The translations under genes were made by a program, and so were the position numbers. This document shows positions 8,421-17,367 of a stretch of DNA of 51,511 bases, piece by piece (within the stretch, counting starts at the first letter, position 1; every line of letters starts with the position of its first letter). Below the pieces are notes generated by a model that searched no databases, was not told the origin of the DNA, and saw only the letters and a program-made list of their open reading frames with translations. Source of the stretch: an uncultured Erysipelotrichaceae bacterium (lineage in GTDB: Bacteria > Bacillota_I > Bacilli_A > RFN20 > CAG-826). Location of the stretch: assembly GCA_900317165.1 (NCBI GenBank), contig ONFU01000004.1, positions 1 through 51,511 on the forward strand. The letters are read 5' to 3'.

Positions 8421-9941
8421 ATGGCAATGGTCCCTACCGAGGCCGACATTGAAGCGCTACGATTGAACCCGTTCCAAAAATTCGGACGCAACTTCGTTAA
8501 CTTCTTCCGTCGTCTCCCCGGTCGATTCGTGCATTTGTTCGTCTCGATTGGATTGTTCTTTAAAAAGGCCTTCTTCGGAATTGGCCGATTCTTCCGTGAT
8601 TTGGTTCTTACTTTTGTCCACGGGAAATGGTGGACAAAACTATCATACCTCATCATGGGAACCGGGAACTTCGCCCATAAGCAGATCATGCGTGGGTGCA
8701 TTTTCCTTTTATTCGAAGTAGCATTCGTCTTCTATATGGTCTTCGCCGGAGGCTATTGGTTTGGAATGCTCTTCTCCTTAGGCACGAGGCCGACAGAAGA
8801 GGTCGAAAGCGAGGAGGGTTGGGCCACTATTGTTGAAGGTGACAACTCCTTTAAAATCTTGCTTTATGGCGTTTTGACCCTCTTCTTCATCGTCGCCTTG
8901 CTCTACACTTGGTATCTCAATATCAAGCAATGCCGCGTCAATGAGAAGATTGATGAGGAGAATAAGAAACTCCGCTATGCGAAGGACGATTTACGCGCCC
9001 TCGTCGACCGCGAGTTCTACAAGACCCTCCTTTCGCTTCCAACCATCGGTATCATCGTTTTCACGATTATGCCGATCGTCTTCATGATTCTCGTCGCCTT
9101 TACCAACTACGACGTCAATCACGCGCCCCCATACAAATTATTTAACTGGGTTGGTTTCGATAACTTCGGTCAGTTATTCAACTGGACCAGCGGTAGCACA
9201 AGCTTCGCGGCGACGTTTGGTGAGATCCTCGTTTGGACCCTCATCTGGGCGTTCTTCGCGACCTTCACCAACTACTTCCTCGGTATGTTGGTTGCCCTTC
9301 TTATCAACAAGAAAGGCATCAAATTCAAGAAGGGGTGGCGCACTATCCTCGTCTTGACCGTTACGATCCCGCAATTCATCTCCTTGCTTTACATCTCCAA
9401 GATGTTCGGTGAGAACGGTATCGTCAACGAAGCCCTTAAGAGTTGGGGCTGGATTGATAGGCCTCTCCCGTTCTGGACCGACCCGATGTGGGCCAAAATC
9501 ACCGTCATCGTCATCAACATCTGGATTGGTATCCCATATCTCATGTTGATGGTCACCGGTATCTTGATGAACATCCCTGCCGACCTTTACGAATCCGCGA
9601 AGATCGACGGTGCGAACCCCATGCAGCAATATATGAAGATTACCTTACCTTATATGTTGTTCGTAACGGGCCCGTACCTGTTAACGTCCTTCACGGGTAA
9701 CATGAATAACTTCAACGTTATCTACTTATTGACTGGCGGCGGTCCGAAAACCGGACGTCTCTACCAGTCCGCCGGTCAATCCAACTTGCTCATCACCTGG
9801 CTTTACAGCATGACCGTCGACGACAGCAACTACGCGCTTGCCTCAGTTATCGGTATCATGGTCTTCTTGGTGGTCGCGCTCATTTCCGTCGTTGTCTATA
9901 ACATCATTCCTTCCACGAGGAATGAGGAAGACTTCTCCTGA
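8421..9941 (+). CDS. malF: Maltodextrin ABC transporter permease, MalF type
   Basis: A 506-residue permease. A charged N-terminal part of about 85 residues is followed by hydrophobic segments near residues 88-120 and 150-175, then the binding-protein-dependent transport core from about residue 200. The EAA loop that contacts the ATPase is ESAKIDGANPMQQYMKITLP. It is longer than a minimal MsmF-type permease because of the N-terminal extension. It should form the membrane channel with the malG product. An AAGGAAG ribosome site precedes the ATG. The TGA stop abuts the ribosome site of malG, so the genes are tightly coupled. Confidence 0.9.
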   Translation: MAMVPTEADIEALRLNPFQKFGRNFVNFFRRLPGRFVHLFVSIGLFFKKAFFGIGRFFRDLVLTFVHGKWWTKLSYLIMGTGNFAHKQIMRGCIFLLFEVAFVFYMVFAGGYWFGMLFSLGTRPTEEVESEEGWATIVEGDNSFKILLYGVLTLFFIVALLYTWYLNIKQCRVNEKIDEENKKLRYAKDDLRALVDREFYKTLLSLPTIGIIVFTIMPIVFMILVAFTNYDVNHAPPYKLFNWVGFDNFGQLFNWTSGSTSFAATFGEILVWTLIWAFFATFTNYFLGMLVALLINKKGIKFKKGWRTILVLTVTIPQFISLLYISKMFGENGIVNEALKSWGWIDRPLPFWTDPMWAKITVIVINIWIGIPYLMLMVTGILMNIPADLYESAKIDGANPMQQYMKITLPYMLFVTGPYLLTSFTGNMNNFNVIYLLTGGGPKTGRLYQSAGQSNLLITWLYSMTVDDSNYALASVIGIMVFLVVALISVVVYNIIPSTRNEEDFS

Positions 9942-9955
9942 GGAGGTAATGGATT

Positions 9956-10870
9956 ATGGAAAACAATAAGAACCAAGAATCCCCAATGGAAAAGTTAGAA
10001 AGAGGCAACCAAAAACACGGCATGGGTCTAAAGGCCCGTCGCCGTATCGGCAACACGTTCTCCTATATCGGACTCGTGTTGATCTCCATCATCTGGATCA
10101 CGCCATTCGTCTTCCTTGTCCTTCAGTCATTCGAAACTGCGGACCCCGGCTGGAGCGCGAGAATCATCCCTGCCAAATTCGGATTTGATAACTACGTCTA
10201 CCTATTCTCCGCGAAAGCGGACTTCAATAGGTGGTACTTCAACACCTTCATCATCGCGTTAGCACTATGTATCGGACAAACCGCCATGCAACTTGCGATG
10301 GCTTATGTCCTCTCGCGCTTCCGCTTCAAAATGAGGAAGAAACTCATGAACCTCATGCTCATCTTGGGCATGTTCCCTGGCTTCCTCACGATGATCATTC
10401 TCTATAACGTCTTGAAGGACCTTGGCCTTACCCAAGCGAATGCGGTCCCCGGCTTAATCATCGTCGGTATCGCCTCCTCCGGTATGGGCTACTATGTCAT
10501 CAAAGGCTTCTTCGACACCGTTTCCAAATCTCTTGACGAGGCCGCGATGATCGACGGCGCGACAAGGGCCCAGGTATTCGTTAAGGTTATCCTCCCCCTT
10601 GCTAAGCCAATCGTCATCTACGCCCTCCTCACCGCCTTCATGGGTCCGTGGGGTGACTACGTATTCGCTTCCTATATCGCCTTCGGCAACCCGCAAGGCT
10701 ATAACGTGGCCGTCGGTTTATTCCAGTGGCTCACCAAGGAACAGATTCCTTACCACTACACGCATTTCTGCGCTGGTGGCGTAGTCGTCTCTATCCCAGT
10801 CATCACGTTGTTCTTGATGCTCCAGCGTTACTACGTTGAAGGCGTCACGGGCGGTGCCGTTAAAGGTTAA
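9956..10870 (+). CDS. malG: Maltodextrin ABC transporter permease, MalG type
   Basis: A 304-residue inner-membrane permease with about six membrane segments. The first is near residues 38-58. The EAA loop is EAAMIDGATRAQVFVKVILP, and the C-terminus GVTGGAVKG is typical of MalG proteins. It partners MalF and docks to the ATPase encoded next. GGAGGT lies 8 nt before the ATG, directly after the malF stop. Confidence 0.92.
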   Translation: MENNKNQESPMEKLERGNQKHGMGLKARRRIGNTFSYIGLVLISIIWITPFVFLVLQSFETADPGWSARIIPAKFGFDNYVYLFSAKADFNRWYFNTFIIALALCIGQTAMQLAMAYVLSRFRFKMRKKLMNLMLILGMFPGFLTMIILYNVLKDLGLTQANAVPGLIIVGIASSGMGYYVIKGFFDTVSKSLDEAAMIDGATRAQVFVKVILPLAKPIVIYALLTAFMGPWGDYVFASYIAFGNPQGYNVAVGLFQWLTKEQIPYHYTHFCAGGVVVSIPVITLFLMLQRYYVEGVTGGAVKG

Positions 10871-10890
10871 TCAAAGAAAGGAGCTTACCA

Positions 10891-12156
10891 ATGGCTACTG
10901 TTGTCTTAAAAAACGTAAAGAAAATCTACAATGGCGGCGTTGTTGCCGTCCATGACTTCAACCTCTCCATCAAAGATAAGGAATTCATCGTCTTCGTTGG
11001 TCCTTCCGGCTGCGGTAAATCCACAACCCTCCGTATGATCGCCGGTCTTGAGGACATCTCCGAAGGTACGGTCGAGATCGATGGCGTCGTCGTCAACGAC
11101 CTCCAACCAAAAGACCGCAACGTCTCGATGGTCTTCCAGAACTATGCTCTCTATCCACACCTCACGGTTTATGAGAACATGGCCTTCCCGCTTCGTTTGT
11201 TGAAGCATCCAAAGATGAGCAATGACGAGATCTATCAGCGTGTTACCGAAGCCGCGAAGATCCTCGGCATCACCCAATACCTCACCCGTAAGCCGAAGAA
11301 CCTCTCCGGTGGTCAGCGTCAGCGTGTCGCGATCGGTCGCGCCATGGTCCGTGACTCCAAGGTCTTCTGCATGGACGAGCCACTTTCGAACCTCGACGCC
11401 AAACTCCGTAACCAGATGCGTGCCGAGATCATCCTTCTCCGCAAGAGGATCCAAACCACCTTCATCTACGTCACCCATGACCAGACTGAAGCTATGACCC
11501 TCGGCGATAGGATCGTCATCATGAAAGACGGCTTCATCATGCAAGTCGGTACTCCTGTTGAGGTCTTCGACCGTCCAGGTAACCTCTTCGTCGCCGAATT
11601 CATCGGTGCCCCGAAGATGAACACCTTCCTCGCTAGACTCGAACGCAAAGGCGGCGAGTATTATGTCGAGGCCTTCGGTGGAAAACTCCCAATCAAGGGT
11701 GAAAAAGCCAAAGAACTTGCCGATAAGGGTATCGATTCCCGCACCGTTCTCCTTGGCGTCCGTCCAGAGCATATGACCTTCTCCGACAAACCGGCCGAAG
11801 GACTTATCCCCTGCGAGATCCAAGTCAACGAAATGATGGGCTCCGAGCTCCATCTCCACGTTCTTACCCCAGAAGTTCCTGAAGGAACCTTTGGTTCATT
11901 AAGCGAAGAAGAAGCCAAGAATCCGGCTTATGCCGAAGACAAGGAATTCCTCGCTGGCGGAAGGAAGAAACTCATCGTTCGCATCCCAACCGTCAATCTC
12001 ACGGAGCAGCAACGCGCCGAACTCATTCCGGGCAAGGAAATCTACCTTGGTGCGGAAGGAAAGGTCATGCATTTCTTCACCGCCGATGCGGGAAAACTCA
12101 AGACCAACCTTCTATACGGTCCTGGTGAGGAAGCGGAAGCGTCGATGGCTAGCTAA
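10891..12156 (+). CDS. malK: Sugar ABC transporter ATPase, MalK/MsmX type
   Basis: A 421-residue ATPase that powers the MalEFG importer. Motifs are Walker A GPSGCGKST, signature LSGGQRQR, Walker B MDEPLSNLDAKL and the THDQTEAM switch. The C-terminal regulatory (TOBE/OB) domain contains LGVRPEHM. The protein is about 50 residues longer than usual; the extra length is an acidic insertion near residues 325-350 in the regulatory domain. MsmX-type ATPases often serve several sugar importers, so it could also energise others. The ribosome site AAAGGAGC precedes the ATG. Confidence 0.94.
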   Translation: MATVVLKNVKKIYNGGVVAVHDFNLSIKDKEFIVFVGPSGCGKSTTLRMIAGLEDISEGTVEIDGVVVNDLQPKDRNVSMVFQNYALYPHLTVYENMAFPLRLLKHPKMSNDEIYQRVTEAAKILGITQYLTRKPKNLSGGQRQRVAIGRAMVRDSKVFCMDEPLSNLDAKLRNQMRAEIILLRKRIQTTFIYVTHDQTEAMTLGDRIVIMKDGFIMQVGTPVEVFDRPGNLFVAEFIGAPKMNTFLARLERKGGEYYVEAFGGKLPIKGEKAKELADKGIDSRTVLLGVRPEHMTFSDKPAEGLIPCEIQVNEMMGSELHLHVLTPEVPEGTFGSLSEEEAKNPAYAEDKEFLAGGRKKLIVRIPTVNLTEQQRAELIPGKEIYLGAEGKVMHFFTADAGKLKTNLLYGPGEEAEASMAS

Positions 12157-12171
12157 ACGGAGGCAATCAAC

Positions 12172-12495
12172 ATGAAGAAATCGAAAATTGCAACGATTGT
12201 CATGTTTGCCTGCGTCGCCCTCTTTATCGCGTTATTCATCACGTTCTTCGTGGTCGGCGACTCGTTCAAAGCCACTTTCAACGCCCTTAACGTACAGATC
12301 GCGGGCTTAAGCGCCGGAGATCCTGAATTGGAACAACTTCGCGCCCAGCAAGCGGGTATCAACGTTTCCTACACCGTTTGCGCCGTCATTTCCTACGTCT
12401 CATCCATTTTGGCCCTTGCTTCCGTAGGCGTCGGGCTTGCCGTTAGCGACAAGTTCAAAGAAGCCGAGGAAAAAGCGGCCGAAGCTGGACAATAA
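12172..12495 (+). CDS. Small two-span membrane protein in the maltodextrin operon
   Basis: I do not recognise this 107-residue protein. It has one hydrophobic segment near residues 7-28 and another near 63-87, joined by a polar loop, and an acidic, Ala-rich C-terminal tail (KFKEAEEKAAEAGQ). A GGAGG site precedes the ATG and it starts 16 nt after malK, so it is made with the transporter. The position suggests an accessory or stabilising subunit, but that is inference. A terminator follows. Confidence 0.75.
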   Translation: MKKSKIATIVMFACVALFIALFITFFVVGDSFKATFNALNVQIAGLSAGDPELEQLRAQQAGINVSYTVCAVISYVSSILALASVGVGLAVSDKFKEAEEKAAEAGQ

Positions 12496-12509
12496 TCATT
12501 ACGATAATT

Positions 12510-12539
12510 GGGCCGTTTCCTTTAGGGGACGGCCCTTTT
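12510..12539 (+). terminator. Rho-independent terminator, probably leaky
   Basis: GGGCCGTTTCC (12510-12520) pairs over 11 bp, with two G-T pairs, with GGGGACGGCCC (12525-12535), followed by TTTT. Only 22 nt separate it from the next start codon and there is no room for a normal promoter, so the pullulanase gene probably depends on read-through. Confidence 0.75.
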
Positions 12540-12561
12540 CTCTCTAAAAAGGAGTTTATAC

Positions 12562-15204
12562 ATGAAGAAAAGTCTACCTTTGATTCTTAGCGCTTCTTTC
12601 TTCCTTCTTCTTTCATGCGGAGGAGGCGGGAACCAAAGCGAATCAACCGCCCCATCAACTAAAACGGAAGAAAACCCCACTTCCGCTACCACTCCGGATA
12701 CCTCTGCCCAAGAATATGACCGCGATTCCATCTCCAAGTCCTTGATCATCCATTATCACCGCGACGACAAGGATTATAAGGATTGGAAGCTATGGCTATG
12801 GCCAAAGGGCGGTTCCGGCGCGGATTATACCTTTGATTACCTCGATGAATATGGCGGAATCTGCGTTGAACCAGTCGCGACATTTGGCGAAAAGACCGCT
12901 GGGTTAGAGATTGGCTTAATCGTCAAACAAGGCAACTGGACCTCCAAAGACGTCGAAGAAGACCGCTATCTAGTTCTCGATGAATTGGTCGCGGATAGCA
13001 AAGGCAATTACGAGGTGTGGCTATATACCGGGATTTCTAGTATCTATACCGAATACCCAACCAACACCTCTTATCTTTCGACCTGCGCTTTCGCCTCGAT
13101 GGACAAATTCGTGGCTAACGCGGGAAGCGGAAAAATCTATAAAGTCGAACTCTATAAGGGCACCGAAAAGGTCAAAGAAGCCGCTTTTGAAGGGGTTACC
13201 AAGGCGGAAATCGCTCTTGATGAAGCCCCCGCGATCGATGAAGGTTATACCGCGAAGGTCACCTTCGAAAACGATTACGTCATCAGCCAAAACGTTTCGA
13301 TGATCGGCCTATATGAAGACGAAGGTTTCGATGCTCTCTATTATTATGATGGAAATGATTTAGGAGCCGTCTATACTGCCGCGAAGACCACCTTCAAGGT
13401 CTGGAGCCCAGCCTCTAAGTCCATCAGCCTTTGCCTATATGATACAGGCACTCCTGCTTCCCTAAATTCCGAAGCCCACCCAGGAAGTGACACCCCAACT
13501 AAAGTCGTCGCGATGGAAAAGGGCGAGAAGGGTGTTTGGAGCGTTTCCGTCGAAGGCGATTTGAACGGAAAATACTACACGTATCGCGTGAATAACTATC
13601 TTAACAAAGACGTTGAGGTCGTTGACCCCTATGCCAAATCCGCGGGCGTCAACGGTTTACGTGGCATGATCATCGATATGGATAAGACCAACCCAGACGG
13701 CTGGAATGAGGTTAGGCCACATCAAACTGACCGCAAAGCCCTCACCGTTTATGAGACCCATATCGCCGATTTGACCTCCTCCGAGACTTGGGGCGGACCC
13801 GCTGAAGAAGCCAAACTCTATTCTGGTTTCCATAAAAAGGGAACGACCTATCAAGGTGTTAAGACCGGATTCGACCACGTTCAAGAACTCGGCGTCAACG
13901 CCGTGCAGATCCTTCCGATGTTCGATCAGGCTAACGATGAGGTTAACCCCGAATTCAACTGGGGCTATAACCCTCTTAACTACAACGTTCCAGAAGGCGT
14001 CTATTCCTCCGATCCATTCGATGGGGCAAAGCGCGTCGAGGAACTAAAATCCTTGATCGCCGATTACACCAAAGAAGGCATCAACATCATCATGGACGTC
14101 GTCTATAACCACGTTAATTCCGTCAATGGGTTGAATTTCGATGTCCTCATGCCTTATTACTACTTCCGTTACACCAATAAACTTGGTTTAAGCAATGGTT
14201 CAGGTTGTGGGAACGAAACCGCGAGCGACCATTCGATGTTTGGCAAATTCATGATCGATTCGGCCACTTTCTGGGCGAAGGAATATAAGCTTGGCGGCTT
14301 CCGTTTCGACCTCATGGCCCTCCATGATATGGATACCATGGCCTCTCTAACCGCGGCTTGCCAAAAGGTTAATCCTGGCATCGTCATCTATGGCGAACCC
14401 TGGAATGGCGGCAGCTCACCTCTTCCAACAAGGGAAGCCGCGAATCAGGATAACGCGGACAAATTCATCGGTTATGGTTGCTTCAACGACCGTATCCGCG
14501 ATGGCTTGATTTCCGGTGGTTTGAATTCGAAGACCTCCAAGGGTTGGGCCACCAACCTCACCGGCGGCTCCATCACCTCCGGCAACGACGTCATCCGTGG
14601 ACTTAGGGGCAACCAAAAGGGTTCAAGCGACCCCGATAAGGCCGTAACCTACGCCTCATGCCACGATAACTACACCCTCTATGACCGCGCTAAAGCGGCT
14701 CATGGCACCTCTTTATCCGAAGAGGACGCCAAGAAGATGGCAATGCTTGCCCAATCCGTGGTCATGACTAGCCAAGGCACCTCCTTCATGCTAGCCGGCG
14801 AAGAAATGCTTCGTACCAAAGGAGGAGATGACAATTCCTATAAGTCCTCCTACAAGGTCAATGAGCTCGATTACGCCTTGAAGGTCGCCCATCCAGACCT
14901 CTTCGCGAATTACCAAAAGCTCATCGGTTTGAAGCAAGATCTCCCTGGTCTCCATCTTGGAGAGGCCGACGCCCGTAAGCTCGTCGTCAACAATAGCGAT
15001 GACTATACCCTTATCTCCTATGATATAGTCGGAGTTGACGGCAAGACCTACCGCGTCGCCCACGCTAATGGTGCCTACAAGGGAGCCGATTCCGGCAACG
15101 TCGATTTCGAAGGCTATACCCTGGAATTAGCTACCGTTTCCTCTCCTTCTTTAGGAAAGCAAACAGTTTTGGCTCCATTCCAGACGATCGTCGCCTACAA
15201 ATAA
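12562..15204 (+). CDS. Pullulanase-type GH13 lipoprotein with CBM41
   Basis: An 880-residue surface lipoprotein (LLLSC, lipidated Cys19, then a Ser/Thr linker). Near residue 58 begins a CBM41/PUD-like starch-binding module (SLIIHYHRDDKDYKDWKLWLWP). A CBM48-like domain starts near residue 272 (YTAAKTTFKVWSPASKSISL), followed by the GH13 barrel. Barrel motifs are the pullulanase mark NWGYNPLNY, MDVVYNH, GFRFDLM with nucleophile Asp583, YGEPW with acid/base Glu612 and a CHDNYTLYD region. It should debranch alpha-1,6 links in starch or pullulan and so feed the MalEFGK importer. AGGAG precedes the ATG; expression seems to need read-through of the terminator at 12510. It is a shorter paralogue of the enzyme at 20669. 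Confidence 0.92.
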   Translation: MKKSLPLILSASFFLLLSCGGGGNQSESTAPSTKTEENPTSATTPDTSAQEYDRDSISKSLIIHYHRDDKDYKDWKLWLWPKGGSGADYTFDYLDEYGGICVEPVATFGEKTAGLEIGLIVKQGNWTSKDVEEDRYLVLDELVADSKGNYEVWLYTGISSIYTEYPTNTSYLSTCAFASMDKFVANAGSGKIYKVELYKGTEKVKEAAFEGVTKAEIALDEAPAIDEGYTAKVTFENDYVISQNVSMIGLYEDEGFDALYYYDGNDLGAVYTAAKTTFKVWSPASKSISLCLYDTGTPASLNSEAHPGSDTPTKVVAMEKGEKGVWSVSVEGDLNGKYYTYRVNNYLNKDVEVVDPYAKSAGVNGLRGMIIDMDKTNPDGWNEVRPHQTDRKALTVYETHIADLTSSETWGGPAEEAKLYSGFHKKGTTYQGVKTGFDHVQELGVNAVQILPMFDQANDEVNPEFNWGYNPLNYNVPEGVYSSDPFDGAKRVEELKSLIADYTKEGINIIMDVVYNHVNSVNGLNFDVLMPYYYFRYTNKLGLSNGSGCGNETASDHSMFGKFMIDSATFWAKEYKLGGFRFDLMALHDMDTMASLTAACQKVNPGIVIYGEPWNGGSSPLPTREAANQDNADKFIGYGCFNDRIRDGLISGGLNSKTSKGWATNLTGGSITSGNDVIRGLRGNQKGSSDPDKAVTYASCHDNYTLYDRAKAAHGTSLSEEDAKKMAMLAQSVVMTSQGTSFMLAGEEMLRTKGGDDNSYKSSYKVNELDYALKVAHPDLFANYQKLIGLKQDLPGLHLGEADARKLVVNNSDDYTLISYDIVGVDGKTYRVAHANGAYKGADSGNVDFEGYTLELATVSSPSLGKQTVLAPFQTIVAYK

Positions 15205-15211
15205 GTCGAAT

Positions 15212-15250
15212 AACCCCGCCTCAAAAATCCCTTGAGGTGGGGTTTTTCTT
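15212..15250 (+). terminator. Rho-independent terminator after the first pullulanase gene
   Basis: AACCCCGCCTCAA (15212-15224) pairs with TTGAGGTGGGGTT (15232-15244) over 13 bp with one G-T pair, then a T run. Confidence 0.88.
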
Positions 15251-15318
15251 ATAGAAAAGGCTTTTTGAAAACTTAAAAATATGGTAAAGTTTCCCCACAT
15301 GAAAGGCTTGTTCTTAAT

Positions 15319-17355
15319 ATGAAAAGAAAACTAACTTATCTTTTCCCCGTTTTGCTCGCGCTTTCTTCTTGCGGCGGCAACGGTGAACTCCCAGATCCAG
15401 TAGATACCTTCCCAAAGGAAGGAAATGAAGAATGGTCGTTGTTCGCTAACCCGACCAGCAAGAAACTACGCGATGATTTCGCTTGGGGGGTCGATTGCGG
15501 CTCTTTGGCGGAAGTCGAAAAAGGCGGAGGAAAATACTATAACCTCAAAGGAGAGGAGCAAGACCTCTTCGAAATCCTCCATGAAGGCGGCAGCAACTTC
15601 GCAAGGTTCCGCGTTTGGAATGACCCGTATGATAAAAATGGCAATCCTTATGGCGGAGGCACTAATGACGTCGCGACAAGCGTTGCCATGGCCAAAAGGG
15701 CACAGGCGGCTGGACTTAAGGTCCTCGTCGATTTCCATTATAGCGATTCCTGGGCCGACCCAGGCAAATACTACGCTCCAAAGGCTTGGAAGGAACTAGA
15801 TTATGAGGATATGGTCCCCGCCTTAGGAGAATTCACCAAGAACAGCCTTCAGGAATTCAAAAAAGCCGGGGTCAAGGTTTCCGCGGTTCAACTTGGAAAC
15901 GAGATCAACCCGGGCATCGCTGGCATCTCCTCCTCCAACTACATGTCGATTTCCACCCTTATCAATACGGGTGCGAAAGCCGCTAAGGAAGTCTTCCCAA
16001 GCATCAAGACAGTCGTCCATTACACGAATGTCCATACCCCTGACAATATCTTCAAATGGGCAGGTTATTTAAAGCAATTCAAGGCCATGCCGGATATCAT
16101 CGGTCTCTCCTACTATCCATATTGGCACGGAACACTCGATAAGCTCCAATCCTGCATGAATAAACTCGCGACCGATTACGATGTCGATGTCGCGGTCGTC
16201 GAAACCGCTTGGGGCAATACGGATGAACCAACCGATTACGCGAATAACCAATTCAATTCCTCGACCCTTGGGGAAGCTGGCGGCTATGCCACTTCCACCC
16301 AAGCCCAAGTCACCGAACTCGCGGATATCGCGGAATGCTTAGCCAACGTTCCGAATAACCATGGCGCGGGTCTATTCTATTGGGAACCCGCTTGGCTTCC
16401 TGTTAAAGGGGCTGGTTGGATCAGCAAAGAAGGCGCTTATTACAATGACCATGGCGTCGATTGGACCGATAAGATCACCAAAGCGGAATTAGAAGAGGCT
16501 TATAGCGATTCCTATTGCTATTCCTCTTGGGCCAATCAGGCTTGGTTTGATTACACCGGCCACGCCTTAGAAAGCGTGAACGCCTATAAGCATATCCGCT
16601 GGGGCGATCACCCCGCGAAAGAGGTCTACAAAGACCTCCTTGACGAAGAATTCCAAGTCGTCCTCAGCCTTTCCGAGGAATGGGCTCTTCCAAAAGCGGC
16701 GAGGGTCACCACGAACCTCGGCGCCTATCGCGAAGTGGAAATCGAATGGAACAAAGATGACGTCGCGAAAATCGTCAGTCCAGGTTATTACACCGTAAAA
16801 GGCACCTGCATTGGCAAGGAAATCACCGCCAACGTCAAAGCCGAGAAGAACTTCATCGCTGACCCCGCCTTTGAAAAGCAAGGCTGCAAGACCGAAAGTG
16901 GCGTAGTCGCCCCATGGGTTTGCGAAACCACCAACAAATACAAGGACTTCGGCGATTGCCATATCGAGGCCAAAGCCGAAATGGGCGGAAAGGGCAACCA
17001 ATACCTTCATTGGTATAGCACCTCTCCATTTAGTTTCACCGTTAAGCAAAACCTCGGCGTCGTCCCAGCCGGCAACTACACCTTCGGATTCTCCATGCTA
17101 AGTTCCTATTATGATGGAGGCGGAACCGAAGGGAAGATCCTCGAATCCAAACTCTATTACAAAGCGGGCGAAGAGCTCCATGAGATGGATATCCGTACCG
17201 AGCATAAAGGCTTCGATTCGGGCGCCCATCAAATCGATTTCGGGCCCGTCACCCTTGAAGCGGATACCGAGATCGAAATCGGCTTCTACGTCGATGCCGA
17301 AGCCCGTGCTTGGGGACACGCGGATGACTTCTATTTCTCCGCGGTCATCGAATAA
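15319..17355 (+). CDS. Endo-beta-1,4-galactanase (GH53) lipoprotein
   Basis: A 678-residue lipoprotein (LALSSC lipobox) that should cut beta-1,4-galactan side chains of pectin at the cell surface. The GH53 barrel covers roughly residues 50-430: FAWGVDCGS, FARFRVWNDPYD, VLVDFHYSDSWADP, acid/base Glu195 in LGNEINPG, GLSYYPYWHG and nucleophile Glu295 in VVETAWG. The C-terminal part has a bacterial Ig-like segment (about 445-510) and a beta-sandwich of about 170 residues that could be a galactan-binding module of the CBM61 type; that label is tentative. It is the first gene of an operon that ends with a cytoplasmic GH53. Confidence 0.92.
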   Translation: MKRKLTYLFPVLLALSSCGGNGELPDPVDTFPKEGNEEWSLFANPTSKKLRDDFAWGVDCGSLAEVEKGGGKYYNLKGEEQDLFEILHEGGSNFARFRVWNDPYDKNGNPYGGGTNDVATSVAMAKRAQAAGLKVLVDFHYSDSWADPGKYYAPKAWKELDYEDMVPALGEFTKNSLQEFKKAGVKVSAVQLGNEINPGIAGISSSNYMSISTLINTGAKAAKEVFPSIKTVVHYTNVHTPDNIFKWAGYLKQFKAMPDIIGLSYYPYWHGTLDKLQSCMNKLATDYDVDVAVVETAWGNTDEPTDYANNQFNSSTLGEAGGYATSTQAQVTELADIAECLANVPNNHGAGLFYWEPAWLPVKGAGWISKEGAYYNDHGVDWTDKITKAELEEAYSDSYCYSSWANQAWFDYTGHALESVNAYKHIRWGDHPAKEVYKDLLDEEFQVVLSLSEEWALPKAARVTTNLGAYREVEIEWNKDDVAKIVSPGYYTVKGTCIGKEITANVKAEKNFIADPAFEKQGCKTESGVVAPWVCETTNKYKDFGDCHIEAKAEMGGKGNQYLHWYSTSPFSFTVKQNLGVVPAGNYTFGFSMLSSYYDGGGTEGKILESKLYYKAGEELHEMDIRTEHKGFDSGAHQIDFGPVTLEADTEIEIGFYVDAEARAWGHADDFYFSAVIE

Positions 17356-17367
17356 AGGAAAGAACAT

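Noticed and set aside
10906-11859. A 317-codon frame on the minus strand opposite malK
   Set aside because: It is the antisense shadow of a clearly coding, conserved ATPase, with no ribosome site.
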